In this document: positions 56,891 to 64,000 of the stretch, in pieces
How the letters are laid out: the number at the start of each line of letters is the position of its first letter
Numbering within the stretch: position 1 is the first letter of the stretch
NCBI GenBank assembly: GCA_905182375.1
Contig: CAJJBF010000014.1
Coordinates: 1 to 64,000, forward strand
DNA from: Flammeovirgaceae bacterium UBA4465
Lineage (GTDB): Bacteria > Bacteroidota > Bacteroidia > Cytophagales > Cyclobacteriaceae
Direction: 5' to 3'
DNA length: 64,000 nucleotides
The notes under the pieces: generated by a model
Databases searched by the model: none
What the model saw: the letters and a program-made list of their open reading frames with translations, nothing else
What the model was told of the DNA's origin: nothing
Translations under genes and position numbers: made by a program

Positions 56891-58330
56891 TTGACACTTT
56901 CTTTACAAGAATCTATAGGCACTTTTTTCGAATCCGTTCAAACCTATATTTCTGTCAAATTTGGATGGCTCTATGTATTGGCAGTAAATATCATCTTAGT
57001 ATTCTGTTTGTACCTGGGGTTGAGTCGTTTCAAAAATATTAGATTAGGAGGTCCCGATGCCCAACCGGAATTCAGTACTTGGGCCTGGTTGAGTATGCTG
57101 TTCAATGCGGGCATTGGCTTGGTACTCATGTTTTATAGTGTAGCCGAACCGATGATACATTATTCTAATCCTCCTTATGGGACAGGGGGAACTTTGTTGG
57201 CAGCCAAAAACGCCTTGAATATTTCTTATTTGCATTGGGGACTGCATGGTTGGTCTATTTATGCATTGATGGGTTTGTCAATGGCATTTTTTAGATATAA
57301 TAAGGGACTTCCACTGGGTGTGAGATGGGTGCTTTACCCTTTACTTGGAGATCATTTGAAAGGGCCTATAGGTCACATTATAGATGTTATAGCGGTAGTA
57401 TCCACCATGTTCGGTTTGGCCACTACATTAGGTTTAGGTATTCAGCACATCAATGCAGGAATGCATTACCTTTTTAATTTTGAAGAGAGTGTCAACTTAC
57501 AGGTAATTTTAATTTTGATCATTACCTTAGGCGCGACCTTATCTGTTGTCTCAGGTTTGCATAAGGGTATACAGCTTTTAAGTAAAATGGCCTCGGTTAT
57601 GGCCATCATACTTATGGGATTTATGCTCGTGGTGGGTCCCACCTCCTTCATTCTTGGATCAACGGTACAAAGCACGGGCTATTATCTCCAAAATCTCATA
57701 GCTACAAGCACATGGATGGAAGTCAATACGGAAAGTCGATGGATGGATAGCTGGACTTTTTTTTACTGGGGATGGTGGTTTGCTTGGGCACCTTTTGTAG
57801 GATTATTTGTGGCTAGAATATCTAAAGGTCGTACCATTAAAGAATTTTTAATTGGTGTGGTGATCGCTCCAACGCTGGCAACCATAGTTTGGATATCTAT
57901 TTTTGGAAGTACCTCCTTACACATTGAAATTTTTGGCTCAGGGGGTATGACTGAGGCGGTCAATCAGGACATAACTACTGCTTTATTTAAACTTTTAGAG
58001 CATTTTCCATTGCCTTATTTAAGTATCTTATTTGTGGTGATTGCAGGCGTTATTTTCTTTATCACCTCCTCTGATAGTGGTTCATTAGTGATTGACTTTA
58101 TTACCAGTGGGGGTCAAGAAAATACACCTGTCCAATTACGCATTTTTTGGGCATTATTAGAAGGGGCTGTTGCTGCAGTCCTACTTTGGGGAGGTGGGCT
58201 CATCGCTTTACAAACAGGATCTTTGGTGACTGGGCTTCCGGTTTGTTTACTCATGCTCATCGTCTGCTACTCGATATTAAAAGCGTTGCGAGCGTATCAA
58301 GTAGACACTGAAAAGGGAGCTAATCCATAG
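56891..58330 (+). CDS. BCCT family betaine/choline/carnitine transporter (N-terminus extends upstream)
   Basis: A secondary transporter of the BCCT family with about 12 membrane helices; signature segments are [31 protein letters not shown] and [22 protein letters not shown]. The first usual start, TTG 56891, cuts the first helix: the same frame is open back to 56753 and reads [20 protein letters not shown], the typical BCCT helix 1. No ATG, GTG or TTG lies in frame there, so the start (perhaps near 56772-56783) or an indel is unresolved. It overlaps convergent betA by 11 bases; choline uptake is the likely role. Confidence 0.88.
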   Translation: MTLSLQESIGTFFESVQTYISVKFGWLYVLAVNIILVFCLYLGLSRFKNIRLGGPDAQPEFSTWAWLSMLFNAGIGLVLMFYSVAEPMIHYSNPPYGTGGTLLAAKNALNISYLHWGLHGWSIYALMGLSMAFFRYNKGLPLGVRWVLYPLLGDHLKGPIGHIIDVIAVVSTMFGLATTLGLGIQHINAGMHYLFNFEESVNLQVILILIITLGATLSVVSGLHKGIQLLSKMASVMAIILMGFMLVVGPTSFILGSTVQSTGYYLQNLIATSTWMEVNTESRWMDSWTFFYWGWWFAWAPFVGLFVARISKGRTIKEFLIGVVIAPTLATIVWISIFGSTSLHIEIFGSGGMTEAVNQDITTALFKLLEHFPLPYLSILFVVIAGVIFFITSSDSGSLVIDFITSGGQENTPVQLRIFWALLEGAVAAVLLWGGGLIALQTGSLVTGLPVCLLMLIVCYSILKALRAYQVDTEKGANP

Positions 58331-59996
58331 TATTTTGACTATCTTTTTTGTAATATGGTATTTTTGATGGGGCTAACGTCTTATTTAATATCATATCTGC
58401 TGCTTTTTCAGCAACCATTAATACAGGGGCATAGATATTGCCATTGGTCACATAAGGGAAAACTGAGGCATCTACTACGCGAAGGTTCTCTACGCCATGA
58501 ACCTTTAAGGTGTTGGGGTCCGTTACTGATAGCGCATCTGTACCCATCTTACAAGTAGAGCTGGGATGGTAGGCACTTTCACCTTCTCTCGCGATAAAAT
58601 CTAGAATTTCTTCATCTGTTTGAACGGCTGGACCCGGTGACAATTCTTTACCCATAAACGTACTCATAGCTTGAGTATCGATGATTTTTCTCGACAAACG
58701 AAGGGCTTCACACCATTCTTTCCTTTCATTTTCTGTAGAAAGATAGTTAAATAGAATACTGGGATATTCAAGTGGATCACCAGATTTTATTTGTATTCGA
58801 CCCCTTACATCTGTCCCCATAGGTCCCACATGTAATTGGAAACCATGGCCCTCACTTGGCGCAGTACCGTCATAGCGAATGGCCAAAGGTAGGAAGTGGA
58901 ACTGGAGATTGGGGTAGCTTACCAAGTCATTACTGCGGATAAAGCCGCCGGCTTCAAAATGATTAGTAGCGCCAATTCCTTTTTTTCTAAAAAGCCAATC
59001 AAATCCAATTTTTGGGGCTCGCCACGGATTCAAGGAAGGGTATAAGCTCACGGGCTTTTTACAGGCCCATTGTACATATACTTCTAAATGATCTTGCAGA
59101 TTCTCACCAACTCCAGGAAGATCTTTTATGACCGGTATATCTAGTTTTTTTAAATGATCTGCACGACCAATTCCTGATAGTTGAAGTAGTTGAGGTGAAT
59201 TGATCGCACCTCCACAGCATATGATTTCTTGAGCAAAGATCTTTTTTATTTTATTACCTTTTTTGAAAGCGACACCGATGGCTTTTTGGCCATCAAATAA
59301 GATACGCAAGACCATGGCTTGTGTAATGACTGTCAAGTTTTTACGATTTTTAACCGGATGGATATAGGCACGCGCTGCGTTGAGCCTACGCGAATTATAG
59401 ATAGTTTGATCAAACCGTCCAAAGCCCTCTTGTTGAAATCCATTTACGTCATCAGTTAAGGGATAACCGGCTTCCTGTACGGACTTAAAAAAAGCATCAA
59501 ATAGTGGATTTTCGCAAGTAGGGGTAGTAAGTTTTAAATTACCTTGATCTCCTCTATAATCATCACCTCCCATCAGGCGGGTTTCTACTTTTTTGAAATA
59601 GGGTAAACAATGTGCATAGTCCCAATGCTCAAGCCCTTTATCTCCAGCCCACTTTTCATAGTCCATGGCATTTCCTCGGATCCAAATCATTCCATTGATA
59701 CAACTCGATCCTCCTAATACTTTCCCTCTAGGTTGCGCGATTTTACGATCATACATAAACGGTTCAGGATCGGATGTATAACCCCAATTATAATTATTAC
59801 CTGTGAGTAGATAAGTAAGTGCTGCGGGCATATGTATTCGGAAATCCCACTTATAATCAGGTCTTCCTGCTTCGAGGACGAGTACGTTATTCGATGGATC
59901 TTCACTTAATCGATTGGCCAAGACGGCACCAGCAGATCCGCCACCGATAATGATATAATGGTAGGGCATGGAATCAGTTTGGCTTTTTAAGTTCAT
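58320..59996 (-). CDS. betA: Choline dehydrogenase (GMC oxidoreductase)
   Basis: A 558-residue FAD enzyme of the GMC family. The FAD motif [19 protein letters not shown] is near the N-terminus, [15 protein letters not shown] and [18 protein letters not shown] are GMC signatures, and the C-terminal [12 protein letters not shown] and [12 protein letters not shown] carry the catalytic His/Asn region. Choline dehydrogenase fits the close resemblance to BetA and the adjacent BCCT transporter; other alcohols are possible. A start at the internal Met 10 is an alternative. No betaine aldehyde dehydrogenase gene is in the window. Confidence 0.87.
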   Translation of the reverse strand: MNLKSQTDSMPYHYIIIGGGSAGAVLANRLSEDPSNNVLVLEAGRPDYKWDFRIHMPAALTYLLTGNNYNWGYTSDPEPFMYDRKIAQPRGKVLGGSSCINGMIWIRGNAMDYEKWAGDKGLEHWDYAHCLPYFKKVETRLMGGDDYRGDQGNLKLTTPTCENPLFDAFFKSVQEAGYPLTDDVNGFQQEGFGRFDQTIYNSRRLNAARAYIHPVKNRKNLTVITQAMVLRILFDGQKAIGVAFKKGNKIKKIFAQEIICCGGAINSPQLLQLSGIGRADHLKKLDIPVIKDLPGVGENLQDHLEVYVQWACKKPVSLYPSLNPWRAPKIGFDWLFRKKGIGATNHFEAGGFIRSNDLVSYPNLQFHFLPLAIRYDGTAPSEGHGFQLHVGPMGTDVRGRIQIKSGDPLEYPSILFNYLSTENERKEWCEALRLSRKIIDTQAMSTFMGKELSPGPAVQTDEEILDFIAREGESAYHPSSTCKMGTDALSVTDPNTLKVHGVENLRVVDASVFPYVTNGNIYAPVLMVAEKAADMILNKTLAPSKIPYYKKDSQNTMD

Positions 59997-60156
59997 TTGT
60001 AAATTATTATGCGTTCAGTACGGTTCATAAAAGCGGCAGAAGCGTCAATGAGTATTTAGTAAATTTTTTGTAGATATAAAATGCTAGATAGCATTATTAG
60101 AACTCCATTATATTTTAGTTGAACTTTTCATTTCACATTTTTTTTCAACATAGTCA

Positions 60157-61554
60157 TCAGGAAATTTGGCTTACCGTTGTAGGAACTTCAGTTTCTTTAA
60201 TGCTACGAATACCTCCTTCAATATCAATCAACTGATGATAACCTCTTGATTTGAGTATCGAATTAAATATCATAGAGCGATAGCCTCCAAGACAGTGGAT
60301 GTGATATTCGGTTTGTTTATCTAGTAATTCCAGATGATTATTAATGAAGTCTAATGGAATGTTTTGAGCACCATTGATTTGTTCTGCTTGGAATTCGCCA
60401 GGTTTACGAACATCTATTACATTTAGGGACTTCTTTGAGTATTGCTTTGAGAATGTTTCTGCTGAAATTGAAGTGATGGTTTCCACATCTTTACCCGCAT
60501 GAACCCAAGCAGTAAACCCTCCTTCAAGATAGCCTAATGTATGATCATAGCCCACTCTTGACAGTCGGGTAATGACCTCTTTTTCCATTCCTTTACTTGC
60601 AATGAAAACAATAGGCTGATTCAAGTCATTTATCAAAGCACCTACCCAGGGAGCAAAACTTCCCTTGATGCCTATAAAAATGGCGTTGGGTATATGGCCT
60701 TGAGCAAATTCCTCTGGTTCTCGCGTATCCAATACAAGTGCCTTTTCATGTTCGACCAATGATTCAAGGAGGTCTATATCCAATGCAACCATTCCTTGTT
60801 TTAATACCCCATCGATACTTTTAATTCCTGATTTATTTAATTGTGCATTTTTTGCAAAATACTGGGGTGGAGGTAGGATGCCCTCAGTAACTTCTTTGAT
60901 AAATTCTACTTTGGTCATGTCAGCCCTTAAGGCATAATTTGTCCTCTTTTGATTCCCTAAAAGATCTTGTGTTTCATTACTCATGTTTTTTCCACAGGCA
61001 GATCCTGCACCATGAGCAGGATAAATGATGATATCGTCTGGCAAAGGCATTATTTTATTTCGAAGACTTTCAAAGAGCATCCCGGCTAAATCTTCTTTCG
61101 TAAAGGAGGTTTTTATGGCCAGATCAGGACGTCCAACATCTCCAATAAATAAAGTATCACCAGTAAACAATGCATGGGCCTTCCCTTCTTCATTCCTTAG
61201 TAAATAGCAAGTGCTTTCTAGGGTATGACCTGGAGTATGTAAGGCTTGTAAGGTTACTTTCCCCAGATGGAAAACTTGATGATCTGTGGCCATAATGATG
61301 TCATAATCCGTATGAGCCTCAGGTCCATAGACTATGTCAGCTCCTGATTTATTTGCTAGATCTAGATGACCCGATAAAAAATCTGCATGAAAATGAGTTT
61401 CAAAAATATACTTAATTTTCGATTTTTCTTTTTTCACTTTCTCTAAATAAGGGTCAATTTCTCTTAATGGATCAATAATTGCCACCTCACCCTTACTTTC
61501 TACGTAGTAGGCCCCTTGCGCCAGACATCCTGTATAGATTTGTTCAATTTTCAT
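60157..61554 (-). CDS. MBL-fold persulfide dioxygenase-like protein with two rhodanese domains
   Basis: A 465-residue three-domain protein. The metallo-beta-lactamase domain (1-240) has THFHADFLSGH (H54, H56, D58), HTPGHTLEST and FTGDTLFIGDVGR. Phe replaces the second-metal His after D58, as in mononuclear-iron persulfide dioxygenases. Rhodanese one (about 260-350) lacks the active Cys (VFIASKGMEKE); rhodanese two (about 365-455) keeps it (HIHCLGGYRS). This layout resembles CstB/ETHE1-type enzymes that oxidise persulfide to sulfite or thiosulfate. It follows the SulP gene by 24 bases, so one operon is likely. Confidence 0.85.
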   Translation of the reverse strand: MKIEQIYTGCLAQGAYYVESKGEVAIIDPLREIDPYLEKVKKEKSKIKYIFETHFHADFLSGHLDLANKSGADIVYGPEAHTDYDIIMATDHQVFHLGKVTLQALHTPGHTLESTCYLLRNEEGKAHALFTGDTLFIGDVGRPDLAIKTSFTKEDLAGMLFESLRNKIMPLPDDIIIYPAHGAGSACGKNMSNETQDLLGNQKRTNYALRADMTKVEFIKEVTEGILPPPQYFAKNAQLNKSGIKSIDGVLKQGMVALDIDLLESLVEHEKALVLDTREPEEFAQGHIPNAIFIGIKGSFAPWVGALINDLNQPIVFIASKGMEKEVITRLSRVGYDHTLGYLEGGFTAWVHAGKDVETITSISAETFSKQYSKKSLNVIDVRKPGEFQAEQINGAQNIPLDFINNHLELLDKQTEYHIHCLGGYRSMIFNSILKSRGYHQLIDIEGGIRSIKETEVPTTVSQIS

Positions 61555-61578
61555 ATCATTTTATTAATTTCTTCGGGA

Positions 61579-63249
61579 CTAATTACCTTCTTTTCTTAAG
61601 AACTCAATCGCTGCCGTTGAATCTTTAAAAAGAGTTTTTTCCATAGGTCCAGTAATCATTTTTTTTACAGTAAAGATTGCGTCTAAAGGAGGATGCAGCG
61701 AGTACCATAAAATTCTTATATTTTTTTCATTTAATTGCATTATGAGCCGTTTAATTCCCTTGATACCGCTACTATCTATATACTGAACAGTGCTTAAGTC
61801 TATTAATAACACATGACTATCAGGATTTGAGAGGATCATGTGCTGATTTATTTGCTGCTCAATTGATTCGATATTAATGGTAATTATAGGAGTATCAATT
61901 TTCAAAATGACCAGGGGATGATTTTTAGTAGTTTTGCTATTCTCAGTAGGGACTGGTAATGCTTCTCCCTTTTCATCAAAGGGCTTGACTTGAATCTTAG
62001 GGAAAATAGATTTGTATACGAGTAGGAGTACATATAGGCCCATTCCAGAGGAAATACCCCATATCATCCCAAAGAATAGGGTAATAATAAGGGTAAAACT
62101 AAGCATAAAAAAATCAAGTAAATGCGTCCTTGACAGTTCATAAGGATATTTAAAATCAATTAAATTTCTGAGAGCCACCAAAATGATCGCGGCCAAAACA
62201 GGATAAGCCAGGAGCGCAAAAATATCTGTAAAAAAAAGTAAGGTCAATGCGATTAGGCAGGCGCTAATGACCCCCGAAAAAGGGGTTTGAGCTCCTGCGC
62301 TGAAATTTACTGCAGATCTCCCAAATCCACCGGTAACGGGAAAGCTCATGAAAAAAGCACCGATAAAATTAGCACTCCCTAAAGCGACCAATTCAGTATT
62401 TGCATTGACTATATGATCTTTTGACTGTAAGGCAAGGTTTTTACCTACTGAAAAAGATTCAATGAATGAAATCAGTGCGAGTGTGAGTGCCAAAGGCAAA
62501 AGGAGCGTCATCTGCCCTAGATCGATCTTTGGCAAATTGAAGCGTGGTAAGCCCATGGGAATTTCGCCAATGACATTGAGACCTGAAAGGTGCAGCTCTA
62601 AAAAATGAACCATCCCAATGGAAGTAAAAACGATGATTAATGTTCCCGGTAATTTTGGCGCCCACTTTTTAAAGGCATACAATAATAGAATGGAAAACAA
62701 ACCTATAGATGCGGTTAATATATCGATATTTGCTAAATTGGTGACGATACTGATGAATAGGACGATGATATTTCCTTTTTCCATATCTATGCCTAATAAG
62801 GGCCCCAATTGATTCAGGCCTATTAAAATGGCAGCAGCAGAGGTAAATCCACTAATGATGGGTTTAGATAGTAATTGGGTTATGAATCCCATTCTCATAA
62901 AACCCAGAAAAGTCTGAATAATACCTACCATGAGGGTTAAAATGATTGCTAATTGGATGTATTCTTGGGATCCAATGACCGCCAATATCCCTAATCCGCT
63001 TGCGATAAGCAATGAATCCATAGCTGTGGGGCCAACTGAAAGTTGTCTAGACGACCCAAATAATGCATACATTATTTGAGGAGCGAGGGAGGCATACAAA
63101 CCATAAATAACGGGTAGACCTGCTATTAAGGCATAGGCCATACTTTGGGGAATTAACAAAACGCCCACCGTTAGTCCAGCAAAAATATCCCCTTTTAATT
63201 TAGTTGTAGAATAATCTTGAAGCCAACTTAGCGGTTTTAATATGGCCAT
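61579..63249 (-). CDS. SulP family inorganic anion transporter
   Basis: A 556-residue SLC26/SulP transporter. The N-terminal membrane domain (about 20-415) starts with GDIFAGLTVGVLLIPQSMAYALIAGLPVIYGLYAS, given here as positions 20-54, and a cytoplasmic STAS domain follows (about 440-550, LIDLSTVQYIDSSGIKGIKRL-like core at 484-504). Sulfate is a plausible substrate; bicarbonate is also possible in this family. Co-transcription with the persulfide dioxygenase-like gene supports a sulfur-oxyanion role. Confidence 0.92.
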   Translation of the reverse strand: MAILKPLSWLQDYSTTKLKGDIFAGLTVGVLLIPQSMAYALIAGLPVIYGLYASLAPQIMYALFGSSRQLSVGPTAMDSLLIASGLGILAVIGSQEYIQLAIILTLMVGIIQTFLGFMRMGFITQLLSKPIISGFTSAAAILIGLNQLGPLLGIDMEKGNIIVLFISIVTNLANIDILTASIGLFSILLLYAFKKWAPKLPGTLIIVFTSIGMVHFLELHLSGLNVIGEIPMGLPRFNLPKIDLGQMTLLLPLALTLALISFIESFSVGKNLALQSKDHIVNANTELVALGSANFIGAFFMSFPVTGGFGRSAVNFSAGAQTPFSGVISACLIALTLLFFTDIFALLAYPVLAAIILVALRNLIDFKYPYELSRTHLLDFFMLSFTLIITLFFGMIWGISSGMGLYVLLLVYKSIFPKIQVKPFDEKGEALPVPTENSKTTKNHPLVILKIDTPIITINIESIEQQINQHMILSNPDSHVLLIDLSTVQYIDSSGIKGIKRLIMQLNEKNIRILWYSLHPPLDAIFTVKKMITGPMEKTLFKDSTAAIEFLRKEGN

Positions 63250-63363
63250 TTAAGAAATGATAAATAGGGGTTACATTGAATTTTAAAAGCTAAGTTAACC
63301 ATTGTTAGGGGGATTAAGAGTTGAAGGATGAGTGATTTGTCCAAATTCAAAATTTATGCCTTC

Positions 63364-64000
63364 TCAGAATGTGATTTTGTATTCAGAGTACTGGAACTCA
63401 GCCCTCAAGTATTCGATTTCTCGATGTCTATTGGTACGATATGATTTTCTATGCAATGGTAATTTGATGGGCAAATGATCTGTAAACTTTAGATTTTCAA
63501 TATAAGCGTAGGTGGGAGGGTGAAAGACCAATGATCCTAAAAAGGCAGCGTTATTTTCATCAAAATAATAGATCCATTCTTCTGCAGTTGAATGATTGCT
63601 ATTTTCTTTAGGGTTATAGTTGGCTTTTATAGCATGAGCCTGCTGACCACTCCGTAAAATTACAGATCTAAGCGCAGTTAATACCGTACCTGCATCTAGT
63701 AGTTTAAAAGGCATACCTAATACATAGAGTGAACTCATGACTGTTTGCGTCGGGTCTTTTTCTGTAAGGATGTTGTTTTGAAATTGCCTTGCCCCATCTG
63801 TACTGTAAGTAATACGGTGATGAAGATCATTTTCTTCCCAGGTTATTTCAGCTGAAAATTGAGGGTAAAATTTATATCGATGAAGCTGAACGTTATCTTT
63901 TTCAATGCTACCGTCAGCAAAATAGAGGATTCCATGTTTGACATAAGTAAGATTTTTGATGCGCTGCCAAGTATCCAAACCACCTGCATTTTTAATGGTC
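63364..64000 (-). CDS. DUF6503-like protein, N-terminus beyond the window
   Basis: The frame stays open to the right edge, so only the last about 211 residues are seen. The segment IKNAGGLDTWQRIKNLTYVKHGIL resembles the start of Bacteroidota DUF6503 proteins, which usually follow a signal peptide; here it lies at the edge. The rest is beta-rich with aromatic residues (KFYPQFSAEITWEEND, AEEWIYYFDENNAAFLG). TTG 63978 is not a real start, because the family sequence continues upstream. It is probably a secreted or periplasmic protein of unknown role; the family call is tentative. Confidence 0.6.
   Translation of the reverse strand, partial: TIKNAGGLDTWQRIKNLTYVKHGILYFADGSIEKDNVQLHRYKFYPQFSAEITWEENDLHHRITYSTDGARQFQNNILTEKDPTQTVMSSLYVLGMPFKLLDAGTVLTALRSVILRSGQQAHAIKANYNPKENSNHSTAEEWIYYFDENNAAFLGSLVFHPPTYAYIENLKFTDHLPIKLPLHRKSYRTNRHREIEYLRAEFQYSEYKITF

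Noticed and set aside
1-64000. CRISPR array, prophage, insertion sequence, tRNA or rRNA
   Set aside because: No regularly spaced repeats, transposase, integrase or phage genes were seen, and no intergenic segment showed tRNA-type conserved bases with an acceptor stem.

Overview
The window looks like chromosomal core sequence of a Bacteroidota member, most likely a marine-type Cytophagales relative. The signs are AT-rich DNA, start codons without clear Shine-Dalgarno sequences, several TAnnTTTG-type -7 promoter boxes, a fused LpxC-FabZ, type IX secretion/gliding proteins (plug protein, PorX, GldC), a carboxypeptidase-like plus TonB receptor, FAS1 lipoprotein and DUF3098. I see no rRNA, tRNA, CRISPR array, phage or insertion sequence.

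Layout. 0-8.7 kb: 3' end of ychF, a T9SS plug protein, an ECF sigma factor overlapping a membrane-anchored beta-barrel protein, a carboxy(nor)spermidine operon with an embedded DinB-like gene, small secreted unknowns, one broken unknown gene and a lipoprotein. 9.1-14.2 kb (minus): lipid A operon HD-lpxD-lpxC/fabZ-lpxA-ABC ATPase. 14.3-17.4 kb: porX-tsaE-ald. 17.4-21.8 kb (minus): valS, an epimerase and an APS-reductase-type cysH. 21.9-25.4 kb: a eukaryote-like 6-pyruvoyl-tetrahydropterin synthase with folE, then a K+-dependent membrane pyrophosphatase. 26-31.3 kb: a second ECF sigma/anti-sigma pair and the run ftsX-DUF3098-uppP-truB-ribF-gldC. 31.6-38.2 kb: TonB receptor, voltage-gated-type K+ channel, FAS1 lipoprotein.

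39.0-56.0 kb is a single long plus-strand cluster for branched-chain amino acids and threonine: ilvE-ilvD-ilvB-ilvN-ilvC-leuA-leuC-leuD-(citramalate/IPM synthase-like)-leuB-thrA-thrB-thrC. In front of it I find an unannotated 19-codon leader peptide with 11 Ile/Val/Leu codons, a rho-independent hairpin ending 8 bases before ilvE, and a mutually exclusive antiterminator pairing whose first arm begins 3 bases after the leader stop codon. This is a complete ribosome-mediated attenuator and the best regulatory find in the window.

56-64 kb: a small rhodanese, a BCCT transporter convergent with choline dehydrogenase betA, an operon of a SulP transporter with a persulfide-dioxygenase-like MBL/double-rhodanese protein, and the start-less end of a further gene running off the right edge.

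A cross-cutting observation is that many frames are interrupted by single-base indels: ilvD (4), ilvB, ilvN, leuD, thrA, the K+ channel (2), the FAS1 lipoprotein and one unknown gene. Removing them restores full-length, family-typical proteins of exactly divisible length. Most of them fall between 34.7 and 51.9 kb. Sequencing error is the simplest explanation, but real decay of the pathway cannot be excluded from sequence alone. Such genes are listed as one CDS spanning the interrupted frames.
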